64,000 nt of DNA from Cupriavidus necator N-1 (GTDB lineage Bacteria > Pseudomonadota > Gammaproteobacteria > Burkholderiales > Burkholderiaceae), in contig NC_015727.1 in NCBI RefSeq assembly GCF_000219215.1, forward strand, positions 186,001 through 250,000. The letters run 5' to 3'. The position numbers were made by a program, and so were the translations under genes. Positions 9,288-18,698 of the stretch are shown piece by piece (positions within the stretch are counted from its first letter, which is position 1; each line of letters opens with the position of its first letter). The notes below the pieces were generated by a model that ran no database searches, had not been told where the DNA came from, and worked only from the letters and a program-made list of their open reading frames with translations.

Positions 9288-9311
9288 ATCTCCTTTCTTA
9301 CGAAAGGAGAT
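9288..9311 (-). promoter_or_regulatory. perfect hairpin covering a ribosome-binding site
   Basis: Nine-base arms ATCTCCTTT (9288-9296) and AAAGGAGAT (9303-9311) surround six bases. On the minus strand the right arm is anti-SD-pairing AAGGAG placed just before ATG at 9283, so folding would hide the translation start. Its present target is only a stub. Confidence 0.45.
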
Positions 9312-9436
9312 TCGAGTTGCGCTCTTCTGGACGGTTGCTGTCCGAGCCTCTTATGCCATTCGGCCCCGCGCAGCCCCAACGGCAGCTTTTCAGCAGTCAT
9401 GTCGGCTGGCAGGGTCTCGGCTGTTTCACCCGTTCT

Positions 9437-10492
9437 TCACCGCATCAAGGTCTCATTGCCCACAAGCACGATTTTCCCAGCCACGCCTTTCTCGCCGAGC
9501 AACTCGTGTGCAAGTCGTGCCTCGACAAGAGGAAGCTTCCGGGCAATTAGCGGCTTGATCTTTTTCTGTTGAAGAAGGTCCAACAGGGCAATCAAGTCCT
9601 GTCGAAACAATGCCGGTTTCAGCCGCTTGAGCCACTGGATGCTGTAGGGGACCACCCGCTTCCGGCCCGGGAGAAGCCAGCTGCCAGCAATGTACAAACC
9701 GAAAATTGCGAGTCGCTGAAAGCGATTACGGCGACCTGGACGACCTGATGCTAAGCGCCCCCCACGTAGCGAGGCAGTAAGGCCATAGGCTACTACCCTC
9801 CCGCCAAGACGGAGAGCGTCGCGGGAACGCCAGATGTGGGTACCGCCGATGCCGTCGAAGACCACGTCCACGCCCTTACCCGTGAGGCGACGAATCTCCC
9901 CGACGAAATCGAGCTTTTGGTAGTCAATTGGAATACCGCCCAAGCCCGAAACTGCGATCGCATCTTGCGATGAACAGGTACCGTACATCTCCAGCCCTAC
10001 GAGGCTTCCAAGCTGCATTAGTGCTGAGCCGACCCCGCCTGCCGCACCGTGAATCAACACGCGCTGGCCCGGCTTGACTATGGCGCAGCGATGTAACATC
10101 TGGTACGCGGTGACGTAGTTCAGTACAAGGCTGACAGCCTCGGCCGCGTCCAACCCTGAGGGCACAGGAACCAGTTCACGCTGGGCTAGACAGACGAACT
10201 CAGCGTACGCGCCGTTGATCGGCAGGGCTGCAACGATCTGGCCTGGTTCAACGCCAGATACGTCACAGCCGAGCTTATCCACTAAGCCAACGAGATCCCA
10301 CCCCGGCGTGAACGGGAGCGGCGGCGTTTCCGGATGAAAGCCCTCACGCATCATCAGGTCTGGCTGACCCACGCCTGCTGCCAGCACCCTCACCCGTACT
10401 TCGCCGGCCTTGGGTTCGGGACGCTCTTCCTCCACCACCTGTAGTGCATCAGGCCCGCCGTAATGTGTGACTATGATGCGCGTGTGCTTCAT
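9437..10492 (-). CDS. zinc-independent MDR oxidoreductase (quinone reductase/alcohol dehydrogenase-like)
   Basis: 351 residues from ATG at 10492, chosen because the family start MKHTRIIVTHYGGPDALQVV begins there. GroES-like domain (residues 1-130, VRVRVLAAGVGQPDLMMREG) is followed by a Rossmann fold with ILIHGAAGGVGSALMQLG-type nucleotide motif (residues about 140-270). No zinc-binding cysteines are seen, placing it with NADPH:quinone reductases. It probably reduces quinones or enones with NADPH. It stands alone; no regulator is adjacent. Confidence 0.85.
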   Translation of the reverse strand: MKHTRIIVTHYGGPDALQVVEEERPEPKAGEVRVRVLAAGVGQPDLMMREGFHPETPPLPFTPGWDLVGLVDKLGCDVSGVEPGQIVAALPINGAYAEFVCLAQRELVPVPSGLDAAEAVSLVLNYVTAYQMLHRCAIVKPGQRVLIHGAAGGVGSALMQLGSLVGLEMYGTCSSQDAIAVSGLGGIPIDYQKLDFVGEIRRLTGKGVDVVFDGIGGTHIWRSRDALRLGGRVVAYGLTASLRGGRLASGRPGRRNRFQRLAIFGLYIAGSWLLPGRKRVVPYSIQWLKRLKPALFRQDLIALLDLLQQKKIKPLIARKLPLVEARLAHELLGEKGVAGKIVLVGNETLMR

Positions 10493-10646
10493 GGCGTCTG
10501 AGAATATCTGCCTCCTACCAAAACAACGTCGAAGATTGCCGGCCTCTATGTCGTGATTAACTCGGTTGGCAAGAGTCTTGAACCTGCCCCAGCGGGATCC
10601 TTGTGTGCCGCCTGCACATTCCGCCGATGTGATCAATGCAGCAGTA

Positions 10647-11105
10647 TCACTGCGCCGGCTTGTCGCTACGTGACTTGAGGTTAGCCCGCAATGGCTCGCT
10701 CATTGGCATATTGAGGTTCACGCCGGTGGGTGGGATCGGCGATTCAAACCATTTCTTATAGAGTCGTGTAAATTCCCCCGATCTTATCAGTCGCGTTATG
10801 GTTCCATCCACCAGCTTCTTGAACTCCGCGTCGTCCTTACGAACCATACTGGCATACGGTTCCACCTGAAGCGGATCACCCACAATCACAAGCGAAGATG
10901 GGTTCCTCGAATTGGCGCGCAAGCCGAACAGCAGAACGTCATCCAAGACCAGTGCGGACGCGCGCTCGCTTTCAACGAGCTGCAGGGCGTCTGCATAGTC
11001 TTTGCCGGAGACTATCTTGATATCGATGTTGTTATCGGCGCTGTACTTTCTCAATACCTTCTCGTTCGGAACTCGCCTGCTGACCAAGCGCGATTCTGGC
11101 ATCAA
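10647..11105 (-). pseudogene. amino-acid ABC transporter substrate-binding protein, C-terminal half
   Basis: The minus strand reads NEKVLRKYSADNNIDIKIVS, DYADALQLVESERASALVLD, and DAEFKKLVDGTITRLIRSGE, the C-terminal lobe of glutamate/aspartate-type periplasmic receptors (GltI-like). The signal peptide and N-terminal lobe are missing on this strand. The missing preceding segment appears on the opposite strand at 11078-11180, implying an inversion breakpoint near 11075. Confidence 0.65.
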
Positions 11106-11180
11106 GGGCTACGCTGACCTAGGGAGGAAGGCGGTAGCCAGCACAGCTGGCAGCACGGTTGGCGTTAGGTATTGCCGCCG
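11078..11180 (+). pseudogene. inverted internal segment of the same substrate-binding protein
   Basis: The plus strand reads TRLLTKRDSGIKGYADLGRK then AVASTAGSTVG, which in GltI-like receptors directly precedes the NEKVLRKY segment found on the minus strand at about 11075. The two pieces meet head to head. The rest of the N-terminal lobe and signal peptide were not found. Confidence 0.5.
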
Positions 11181-11185
11181 CATTC

Positions 11186-11837
11186 TGCCTCCAGCGTCGC
11201 GATATGACATCACGCTGGCATACCGGCACTGCAGCCAGGCGTCGCGGCACTCAACCGCAATCGTCGATATGGAGAATACCGTGCGCTGATTCAGGCGATT
11301 GCATCAGCTGAGACGTGGGCACCAGCCTACGTTTCGCAACTGAAGGCGTTGCTCAAGAGCACGCTCTGAATCTTCCCAAGATGAACGTCCTATCGATGCC
11401 TCCACTTCCTGGAACATTATTAGCGATTATGTCGCGCGACCGGCCCACGGTCTCCGCCGCAGTTTCGATCGCTCTAATCAAGCGGGGCAGGGCGTGCTTC
11501 GGTCGCAGCCCGGTCGTCTCTTGCCGACCCTTCGCCGTCAATCAAGTCTTCGTGTCTGGTACGGCCGTCCATAGTTGTTGAGCCGTCATTCGCTCACACC
11601 TGCAAACTTGGTCGCGCGGACAGGACTCAAGCTTTCTCCCGATCTGCATCGGCCTGTTGAATCCGCAGCGCAATTCGGACGTACGCCGACTAACCATGAA
11701 CGTTCGTATCGGGCCGGCAAGCGATTTCGGTCAGTCGCGAGCGGTGGACTCTTGTGCCCGTTCCTGTCGTACAGTTTCGAGCATGAGGCGACGCGATTTG
11801 GACCCGTAGGCGACCTTCAGTCTCCAACGGGCGAAAA
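11186..11837. other. gene-free stretch
   Basis: Short open frames occur on both strands but none has a family-like translation, a convincing ribosome-binding site or length. Probably decayed DNA between the receptor relic and the methyltransferase gene. Confidence 0.4.
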
Positions 11838-12686
11838 CTATCTTGGTCTGGCGCCCGACCCGATGATGAGTTCAAGCTCGGCCTTGAAGCCTTCACCGAC
11901 GTCGAACTGCTTTAGGCATTCATAAACATCGTTCCAGGCACTCAATTTCGCCGCGACGTCGAGGTCCGCTATCACAGCCCGGTATGCCCCGGCGGCTTCC
12001 TGCATCAGTTGCAGAGCATCGAACGCGCTGGGCAAGACGAGCTGCGCTCGAACGTGCTGTGTTTTCACATCGCTAAGACCGCTGTCGTTCATCAGGCGTT
12101 CCAAGACGCCATCGCCTCCCAGTGCGAAGATTCCAGGTTGTCCGGGCGCGGGAGGGGACTTGCCCGCGTGGCGCAGAAGGATCGCCATCGGCTGGGCCAT
12201 AAAGGGATTGTTGGCCGGCGTCGTGAAGACCAGTGCCGCGAAACGCGCGCCAGGCTTGAGTGCGCGTCGGACAGCTTCCAATGCCTCACTCGGTGACGGG
12301 AAAAGCATCAATCCCAATCGGCACATCGCCGCGTCGAACGGGGCGAGTGTCTCGTCCAATTCGTCTGCCGCGCATTCCAGCGTTTGGATATTCTGAAGAC
12401 CGGCACGAGCGGCATTTCGGCGGACATGCTCCAGCATGGTGCCCGATATATCACTGGCGACCACTTCGCCGCCGGCGCCCACTCGCATCGCTGCCTGGAT
12501 GCTCTGGCTGCCGGCACCGCAGGCCAGATCGAGAACGCGCATGCCCGGCCGGATACCGGCCATATCGATGAGCGTGTCCGTGGCGCACGAAAGATTGGTG
12601 GCGAACACGTGCTCCCACTTCGACCAGCCGGGTGCTGCCGACTCCCACGTATTGCGAAGATTGGATTTCACTCTGCTGTCGGCCAT
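11838..12686 (-). CDS. class I S-adenosylmethionine-dependent methyltransferase
   Basis: 282 residues. Motif I is VLDLACGAGSQSIQAAMRVG (about residues 50-69), followed by the acidic motif II VVASDISGTMLEHVRRNA and an acidic/hydrophobic motif IV-like DAAMCRLGLMLFP. This matches UbiE/Methyltransf_25-type enzymes acting on small molecules. Substrate unknown. It is monocistronic on the minus strand with a two-palindrome operator-like region about 105-140 bases upstream of the start. Confidence 0.85.
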   Translation of the reverse strand: MADSRVKSNLRNTWESAAPGWSKWEHVFATNLSCATDTLIDMAGIRPGMRVLDLACGAGSQSIQAAMRVGAGGEVVASDISGTMLEHVRRNAARAGLQNIQTLECAADELDETLAPFDAAMCRLGLMLFPSPSEALEAVRRALKPGARFAALVFTTPANNPFMAQPMAILLRHAGKSPPAPGQPGIFALGGDGVLERLMNDSGLSDVKTQHVRAQLVLPSAFDALQLMQEAAGAYRAVIADLDVAAKLSAWNDVYECLKQFDVGEGFKAELELIIGSGARPR

Positions 12687-12789
12687 CTGGAGACTCCCTC
12701 AGGACCCGCGCCTATACGGGAGCATTGTATTGCGCATGCGATTCGTGTGGGCCCCGTCATGCAGCGCCCGTAAGTTGGCGGCCGCACGC

Positions 12790-12826
12790 ACAACTAAGGT
12801 TGTGTCAATATTTCAACTAAAGTTGT
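12790..12826 (-). promoter_or_regulatory. operator-like pair of palindromes upstream of the methyltransferase
   Basis: ACAACTAAGGTTGT (12790-12803) and CAACTAAAGTTG (12814-12825) are near-identical palindromes whose centres are about 22 bases apart, two helical turns. That is the form expected for a dimeric repressor such as MarR or TetR binding cooperatively. The flanking AT-rich bases could hold the promoter of the minus-strand methyltransferase. No regulator gene is adjacent. Confidence 0.5.
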
Positions 12827-12990
12827 AACCCCTCGCCAGGGTGGCTGAATCGCCATATTTAGCTCGTCGCAACCCGACGCGGACCTGACCGCATGATGGG
12901 TCGCGCGGGCCAAAAAGAGAAGGGCAGATCAGCGCCCGGCAACATCGGGCAGGGCGCGTGCCCGCTGGTAGCAGGGCCACCTCGGTCAGG

Positions 12991-13401
12991 TCATGAGCCT
13001 CCTGCCAGAACCCTTCCTGCATCGGACGCGCGATAGAGCCAGCACCACGGACGCCCGTCCTGCAGGGCCAGCACGCGGCGACGTTGCACATCGCAATCGG
13101 CCGGCGCGATCGCCTCGATCACCTCCCAACCGGTCGCTACCGACCAGGTCGGGCACGCGCCCCGGCTGGCCGCCCACATCGTGTCCCGGCGCGCCTGTCG
13201 GCGCGCGGCGTTTGCCACCTGCCGCATCGCCTTGTTCGCATGCGCGGACGCCGTCCAGTCTGCAAGGATCGGCGCCGCGAAGCCGAGTCCGCGGGGCGTG
13301 ATGCGCGCCAGCCAGGCGCTGTCACGCCACGATGTGCTGGGCGCCGCGTCTGCCCACGCGGTGACGCCCGAGCGTACGGCCACGGTCGCGCGCTTGCGCA
13401 T
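12991..13401 (-). CDS. hypothetical protein downstream of a TniQ-like gene
   Basis: 136 codons from ATG at 13401, no family recognised. It reads MRKRATVAVRSGVTAWADAA at the start and is Trp/Arg-rich throughout (ARRDTMWAASRGACPTWSV). It follows the TniQ-like gene on the same strand and may be its displaced C-terminal part: an overlapping frame upstream (RHWLACHAARVSLGTLWRDA) would join it after a single frameshift. Confidence 0.35.
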   Translation of the reverse strand: MRKRATVAVRSGVTAWADAAPSTSWRDSAWLARITPRGLGFAAPILADWTASAHANKAMRQVANAARRQARRDTMWAASRGACPTWSVATGWEVIEAIAPADCDVQRRRVLALQDGRPWCWLYRASDAGRVLAGGS

Positions 13402-13555
13402 CGCGCCAGAGCGTGCCCAGACTCACGCGCGCCGCATGGCAGGCGAGCCAGTGTCGCGCCGCGGCATCGGCATGGTCCGCGCCGCGCATCTGACAATCGG
13501 CTCGCACGGGTTCAGCAAGCTGACCCGCGGTCCCTGCCGGCGGCGAGCGATCAGG

Positions 13556-14578
13556 TCAACGCCGTTGTTCAATGCCAGGTTCGGCCGCACGTCCCCACAG
13601 CATGTCGATGAACGCCTGCCGCGCGCGGGGACTGCCGCCGATCCACGTGCCGATCGCGAACGGATCGCACGAGGCGATGAACCGAGCCATCCATCTCGCG
13701 CCGCCGGGCGCCAGGTGTCGTCGCACGTGGCGGGCGAGCGCCCGATACAGCGTTGTGGCGGGCGTCGGCTGCCAATACGACGGCTTCCCCTGCTCGCGTT
13801 TGCCCGGTGGTGGTGGCGCATGAGCTCGAGATGGCGTTTGCCGTGGGCGGGGGGTGTACCACACCGTGCCGATTGGGAGCGGTACAAGACGGATCGGCCG
13901 CAAGCACGCGGGATAGGCGAGGCCCAGCGCTTGCGCGGCGGTGATCACCCACTCCAGGCCGCCGGGAGCGTGTTGGCACAAGGCTTCGTCCAGCCGCGCG
14001 GAGCGGATGAGCCTCGACATGGCGTCCAGCCAGGCGGCGACCGGATCGAGCGCATGGGTTGTCTCCGGCGCTAGCGTCGGCCGACGGCAGGTTTCGTGCG
14101 CAATAAAGTGCAACCGACCACAGCGGCAGCTGCCGGCCGCTGCGTAGTCTTCCAGGGAGTGCAACGTCGCGTGAAACGGCGCGCCGCAGTGACAGCGGTT
14201 AACGAGCGGCGTCCCGTGGATCGGGCACGCGTCGAGCAACGCGACGGAAAAATGCGCCGTGTGGTAGCCGGCAGCGAGAGAGGCGAAGCAGAGGCGCGGC
14301 TGCGGCACGACCAGCGCCGCGCTCAGCCAAGACTGCAGCGCGCCGAGCGTCGACCACTGAAATACTTCCGGCGTCTCGCCGAGCAAGCGTGCGAACGCTG
14401 CGACATCCGCGCCACCGGTGCGCTCGAGCAACGCCACCATCGTGGGGGGACGCGCCCCAGGGGGCGGCAAGTCGTGTGGATGAAGACATTGAGCGCGCAC
14501 GCGCGCAATACCGTATGCCAGAGCGACGGATAGGGCAGCACGCATGCCAACATGCCAGGTCAGACGCGTGTCAGACAT
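13556..14578 (-). CDS. TniQ-like zinc-finger protein
   Basis: 340 residues with the TniQ signature in the middle: LLDACPIHGTPLVNRCHCGA then AAGSCRCGRLHFIAHET, giving the C/H/C/C zinc ligands expected of TniQ proteins. The upstream part (residues 30-110, HDLPPPGARPPTMVALLERT and LQSWLSAALVVPQPRLC) is also TniQ-like. TniQ proteins take part in target selection by Tn5053/Tn7-like transposons. No transposase TniA or ATPase TniB is next to it, so it is an orphan and possibly part of another recombination module. A frameshifted continuation may lie downstream. Confidence 0.6.
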   Translation of the reverse strand: MSDTRLTWHVGMRAALSVALAYGIARVRAQCLHPHDLPPPGARPPTMVALLERTGGADVAAFARLLGETPEVFQWSTLGALQSWLSAALVVPQPRLCFASLAAGYHTAHFSVALLDACPIHGTPLVNRCHCGAPFHATLHSLEDYAAAGSCRCGRLHFIAHETCRRPTLAPETTHALDPVAAWLDAMSRLIRSARLDEALCQHAPGGLEWVITAAQALGLAYPACLRPIRLVPLPIGTVWYTPRPRQTPSRAHAPPPPGKREQGKPSYWQPTPATTLYRALARHVRRHLAPGGARWMARFIASCDPFAIGTWIGGSPRARQAFIDMLWGRAAEPGIEQRR

Positions 14579-14635
14579 GCGGGGTCTGCCCGCGACTTGT
14601 GTGGCGCACGGCCGCGGTCGCAGACACCAGCGCCA

Positions 14636-14761
14636 TCAGCGCTGAAGGCGCAGTTTCAGGTTGAACTGACGTGCTGGTGAGGCAGAGGCCGGTGCTGAGG
14701 CGTCTGCCGGCGCTTGCGGTTCAGCGCCCTGGACACCTTGTAAGGCAAAGGCTGCCAGCAT
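14636..14761 (-). CDS. possible small exported peptide
   Basis: 41 codons from ATG at 14761. The sequence starts with a hydrophobic segment and Ala-rich signal-like cleavage region (MLAAFALQGVQGAEPQAPAD) and ends in RQFNLKLRLQR. In-frame residues upstream (LFHTVAGFLF) extend the hydrophobic part, so the real start may be lost. No family recognised; weak. Confidence 0.3.
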   Translation of the reverse strand: MLAAFALQGVQGAEPQAPADASAPASASPARQFNLKLRLQR

Positions 14762-15433
14762 GAACAGGAATCCAGCAACGGTATGGAACAGCCGGGACGC
14801 GTTCTAACGAAAACCTCCGTGCGCACCGCGGCAACGCCCAGCCACGGTGGGCGCCGCCTGCCTTCCGCGACAGCCCCTGCGCGCCCGTCAACCATTCCGC
14901 GCCTGGCCATCGATGCCTTGAGTCCAGAACATGGCGATTACCGGGCTTCCGCCAGTTGATCAGGCGGGATTTCCCGCTGCGCAGCCGTTTAAGGCGTCCT
15001 CCTTTGTATGGCGCGAACAGTAAGTGATGCCCCGACGCGCGGTGGATTCAGAGTTTCACGACGCAGTGGGGGCCACGCTATCACCGCGCGGGCTCAATCG
15101 GCCTGGCAGGCGAGCGAAACGTACTACGCACGGCGCTTCTCCGGCATCGGGATGTCGCGTACCGTCGCCGTCATATCAATGGTTCGGGGCCGCGTGTTTA
15201 TCTCCTTGCGATTTATTGGCTCGGCGCGCTGACTGGCTCCTATAGTTAAACGTGGAGGAAAATCCATCCCATGGCCTGGAATTCGGTGCGACCTCAATGA
15301 GATCGCTTCTTGTCTCGATGTGCCAGGGCCATCGTACGGACTTGAAGCGTTCGCCGCCTTAAGCGCATTGCCACATGACTCACGTGTGGCGAAGGCGGTA
15401 GAACTCGAGGCCGGTTATTCAAAGGAGAACAAA
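14762..15433. other. gene-free stretch with promoter for the downstream envelope genes
   Basis: No convincing coding frame. The last 20 bases hold AAAGGAG, the ribosome-binding site of the next gene. Nothing else was recognised. Confidence 0.4.
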
Positions 15434-16027
15434 ATGAGGATGAGGAGGATACTTTCCACCCTCGCCACGCTTGCCTTGCTCACGCAGCCAGTGATCGCAT
15501 CGGCGCAGGAAACCACGGGCCAGTCGATGACTGCGCCTGGTAAGGCCGCTTTCTCCCAAACCGTCAAAGAGACGACAACCGTAGTGGGCATCGATCCGGC
15601 GACGAGGATCATCACATTGAAGGGATCGAAAGGGGTATCCAATCTCGTGGCGGGCGAAGAAGTACGAAACTTCGATCAACTCAAGGTAGGCGACAAGGTT
15701 GTCGCCGAATACAAGCAGGCGCTGTCGCTGGATCTCAAGAAAGGTGGTGGCAGCGTTGCCGGACAAACTGAGCGCGAGTCGGCGGATCGCACTCCTCTCG
15801 GCGCGAAGCCGGGCGGGAGCGCAACCCGCGAGGTGACGCTCGTTGCGAGCGTCGTCGCAGTGGACACGAGAAGGCAACTCGTGACGCTGCGCGGACCAAA
15901 AGGCAATACGGTCGACCTGAATGTTAAGGATCCAGACCAGTTGAAGAACATCAAGAAGGGAGACCAGGTTCAGGCGGTTTATACCGAAGCGGTGGTGGTG
16001 TCGGTCGAGCCCGCGTCGAAGAAATGA
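15434..16027 (+). CDS. exported protein with two repeated beta-rich modules, function unknown
   Basis: 197 residues from ATG at 15434, which has AAAGGAG eight bases upstream; a longer in-frame extension has no such site. Signal peptide MRMRRILSTLATLALLTQPV with cleavage near ASAQ. The mature part holds two similar units: TTTVVGIDPATRIITLKGSK followed by VGDKVVAEYKQAL, and VASVVAVDTRRQLVTLRGPK followed by KGDQVQAVYTEAV. Such repeats look like OB- or SH3-like beta modules. Likely periplasmic. Followed on the same strand by two more small envelope genes. Confidence 0.75.
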   Translation: MRMRRILSTLATLALLTQPVIASAQETTGQSMTAPGKAAFSQTVKETTTVVGIDPATRIITLKGSKGVSNLVAGEEVRNFDQLKVGDKVVAEYKQALSLDLKKGGGSVAGQTERESADRTPLGAKPGGSATREVTLVASVVAVDTRRQLVTLRGPKGNTVDLNVKDPDQLKNIKKGDQVQAVYTEAVVVSVEPASKK

Positions 16028-16178
16028 GCTTGCGGATTGAGAGCGTCGACGGGGCTGGCCGGTTGGACGCGCTATCTTGTCACCTCGGCCTGGAACCTGC
16101 GCAAGCGCGCTTTGGGGTATCGCAGGGTCCAGCCCGCTATATGGGACCATTGCAGTACAGGGTCCCGAGGAGAACGCG

Positions 16179-16562
16179 ATGTTGATGAAACTGAGACTGC
16201 GCGCGGCGATGGCCGTGGGATGCGTGACGCTGGCGGTGGTATCGGGTACTCTCCGCGCGGAAGAAATCCCGCTTATTACCGGCAAGCAGTGGACCGAGTC
16301 ATCGGAACAGACGAAAAAGGCCTACCTCGTCGGCATCGCCAATCTTGCCCAGGTTGATATCGCCTTTCATGCAGGCAAACCTCCAGCCGATTCGCAAAGC
16401 GTCATTCCGCGTCTTGCGAAAGGGTTGAAGGGCCAGACGCTCGACACGGTGCGCGAAGGACTTGACCGCTGGTACGCCGCGCATTCGGATCGCCTGCAGC
16501 GGCCGGTCATCGAAACGATATGGTTCGAAATGGTCGTGCCGGGGCTGCAGAGCAACAAGTAG
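16179..16562 (+). CDS. small exported protein of unknown function
   Basis: 127 residues from ATG at 16179 (GAGGAGA upstream); ATG at 16185 is an alternative. Signal peptide MLMKLRLRAAMAVGCVTLAV cleaved near LRAEE. The mature protein (ITGKQWTESSEQTKKAYLVG, then IPRLAKGLKGQTLDTVREGL) is helical with a Trp-rich C-terminus. It resembles small periplasmic proteins of the Rap1a/Tai type in outline only; no firm family. Confidence 0.7.
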   Translation: MLMKLRLRAAMAVGCVTLAVVSGTLRAEEIPLITGKQWTESSEQTKKAYLVGIANLAQVDIAFHAGKPPADSQSVIPRLAKGLKGQTLDTVREGLDRWYAAHSDRLQRPVIETIWFEMVVPGLQSNK

Positions 16563-16572
16563 AGGACACACA

Positions 16573-16797
16573 ATGAAACGACTCGAAGGAATTGGCATGG
16601 CGCTCGTCCTCGCCGGCGTTGTCGGCTGCACGAACATGACGCCGCAACAACAAGGGACGGTGACCGGCGCGGGCGTGGGTGCATTAGCCGGTGCAGGCAT
16701 TGCCGCCATCGCGGGAGGAAGCGGGTGGACTGGTGCCGCAATAGGGGCCGTCGCCGGGGGTGTTGCAGGCAACATCAAGGGAGGTAAGCAGCAGTAA
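16573..16797 (+). CDS. glycine-zipper lipoprotein (OsmB-like)
   Basis: 74 residues from ATG at 16573, only 10 bases after the previous stop. The leader MKRLEGIGMALVLAGVVGCT has a good lipobox (LAGVVGC, cysteine at residue 19). The mature part is a glycine zipper (GAGVGALAGAGIAAIAGG, then GAAIGAVAGGVAGN) as in OsmB/YMGG-type outer-membrane lipoproteins. Probably cotranscribed with the preceding exported protein. Confidence 0.8.
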   Translation: MKRLEGIGMALVLAGVVGCTNMTPQQQGTVTGAGVGALAGAGIAAIAGGSGWTGAAIGAVAGGVAGNIKGGKQQ

Positions 16798-16880
16798 GGT
16801 GCGTCCGGCCCCTCGCGGCCAGTTGGTGGGCGACCACGCCGGAGGGTTGATGCCGTCCCTGCGGCAAACTACCCCGTCAA

Positions 16881-18262
16881 TCAATCCATTGCATCAAAGA
16901 CATGGTAGCCCCAGGGCGGCACGTCCAGGAAAAGACCACGGGCGCGCAGGTCTTCGCCCGGTCGATCATAGACAGCCGGGCTGAGGCGGTCCTGGAGTCG
17001 TACGGTTCGCCCCGCCAGTTCGGCAAAGGGCGCACGCATGAAGCATTGGCTTTGCTGCGGCGAGTAGTTCACGGCCACGAACATCCACTCGTGAGGAGCC
17101 GGTACCCAACGGAACGCAATGAAATTGTCCGACGTAGTGTTGTCGGCCCGGACCGGAACGCATTCCAGTAAAGACCAGTTTCCATCGCGAACCAGCGGTT
17201 GGCGCAACACGGCAAGCAGCAGTTCATGGAACTGCGCGAGCACTCCGTCCACCGCTTCCTCCGGGGCGCGGACCAGATGCGGCGAGATACGCGTGCGCCG
17301 GCCCGCGAACTGTCCCTGGTGGAAGAAGCGCAAGCCGGGCGAGAGGAAGGTCAGCACCGCGGCAGCCGCATGGACTTTGGGTGCAAAGGTCGATGCCGCG
17401 CGCGGCTCGTCGTGATTCTCCAGAAAGCGCGCCAGCTTGTTCTGATATGCCATGTCCGCGCCCAGGTGCTCGCGCACGGGGCGGGCGCGCTGTTCGCGCA
17501 AGCGGTCGTACAAGCGCTTGTCATAGGCGTAGTCGAAGCCCTGCTGCTGCAGCGTCCATTCCATATCCCAGTAGACCTCAGCTATGACCAGGAAGCCGGG
17601 ATGCTGGCGCCGCACTGACCCCGTCGCCTTCGGCCAGAACAGGTCGGGCCGGATGCCCCAAGTGCGCTCGAACACCTCGGACAATACCAGCATGGCCATG
17701 TCGTAGCGCACGCCTTTGCACTGGTCGGCGATGCGCTCCAGTTCGCCAATCATCGCTTGCTGCAAGTGCGGATTGCCGTTGTTGAGCTGCAGAGTGTCTG
17801 GCCAGCCGTCGAAATATGGGTCCCTGCCGTAGGCAAGCAGCAGCGGTCCGTTCTTCGTTGCCACGCGGCAATAGTTGCGGGGCGAACGCTCCAGATCCTC
17901 CTCGCTGCCATGGACGAAATAGTCCGGGTGCTCGTCGGTCCACGCGTGATCCGGGGCGGCACGAGATCGAGCATCAGGCGCAGCCCGCGCTGTCGCGCGC
18001 GCGTGCGCAAGCGCGCCAGCGCTTCGTCGCCGCCGAGGTCGCGGTGCACGGAGTAACGCGTGATCGCAAAGCCGGAGCCGGCGATATCCGCCTCGCGCAG
18101 GTCGGGCAGCGTTTGCTCGAACTCATGCCGCCACGCCGCGCTGCTGCGCGAGATGCGCTGCGCGGCAGGCCCGGTCTGCCAAACGCTCAGCAACCAGAGC
18201 CAGTCGAAACCCATCTCCACCAGACGGTCCAGTTCGGCGTCGGTGATGTCGACTTCAGAACA
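16881..18262 (-). pseudogene. GH13 alpha-amylase-family enzyme, 5'-truncated and frameshifted
   Basis: The C-terminal 327 codons (16881-17864) are open and carry family catalytic positions: GVRYDMAML (nucleophile Asp), VIAEVYWDMEW (acid/base Glu) and FLENHDEPR. The upstream region reads EMGFDWLWLLSVWQTG and GGDEALARLRTRARQRG in another frame (17750-18262), so a frameshift lies near 17960 after LMLDLVPP. No signal or start is found before about 18262, where the family would continue. Intact relatives are maltooligosyl or trehalose-synthase-like cytoplasmic enzymes. Non-functional unless the frameshift is a sequencing error. Confidence 0.75.
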
Positions 18263-18275
18263 CCATCCCTAGCGG

Positions 18276-18698
18276 CTATGCGGCTCTTGCTTGCATACGT
18301 GACGATTCAATGGCGAATACGACGAGCATGCCGCCCAGGATTGAGACATTCTTCAGAATGTGATTAAGCTGATTCAGGAAATCTGCGGGATCGGCGCGCC
18401 AAAAGCCGTGGAAAATGATGGTCGTCGGCACCAGGAACAGTGCAAGAAGCAGCGCGCCCAACCGCGCGTTCCAGCCCGATATCACGGTCAGTCCGCCACC
18501 AATTTCAATCACGATGGTTAGCACCAGCAGCAGATCCGGGCTCGGCAGTTCAGCGCTGGCAATCCACGCAGAGTACGCCGCGAAGCTGCCAATCTTAAGG
18601 AGACCGGAAAATAAGAAAAGAGAGCCGAGAAGGGCGCGACCGACAGCGTACGTTCGTGAAATGAGGGTGGGCGCGAGCGACACAGTGGTCGTGACCAT
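18276..18698 (-). CDS. DoxX-family membrane protein
   Basis: 140 residues with four predicted membrane segments and the DoxX signature early (YAVGRALLGSLFLFSGLLKI). GGAGAATTATC precedes the ATG at 18698. Such proteins occur in inner membranes and are linked to thiosulfate:quinone reductase or oxidative-stress complexes, but the function of single-copy DoxX is usually unknown. It lies just downstream of the decayed GH13 gene's lost start, with no evident operon partner. Confidence 0.85.
   Translation of the reverse strand: MVTTTVSLAPTLISRTYAVGRALLGSLFLFSGLLKIGSFAAYSAWIASAELPSPDLLLVLTIVIEIGGGLTVISGWNARLGALLLALFLVPTTIIFHGFWRADPADFLNQLNHILKNVSILGGMLVVFAIESSRMQARAA

Noticed and set aside
13181..14074. 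297-codon plus-strand frame
   Set aside because: Antisense to the TniQ-like gene, Arg-rich composition typical of a shadow frame.
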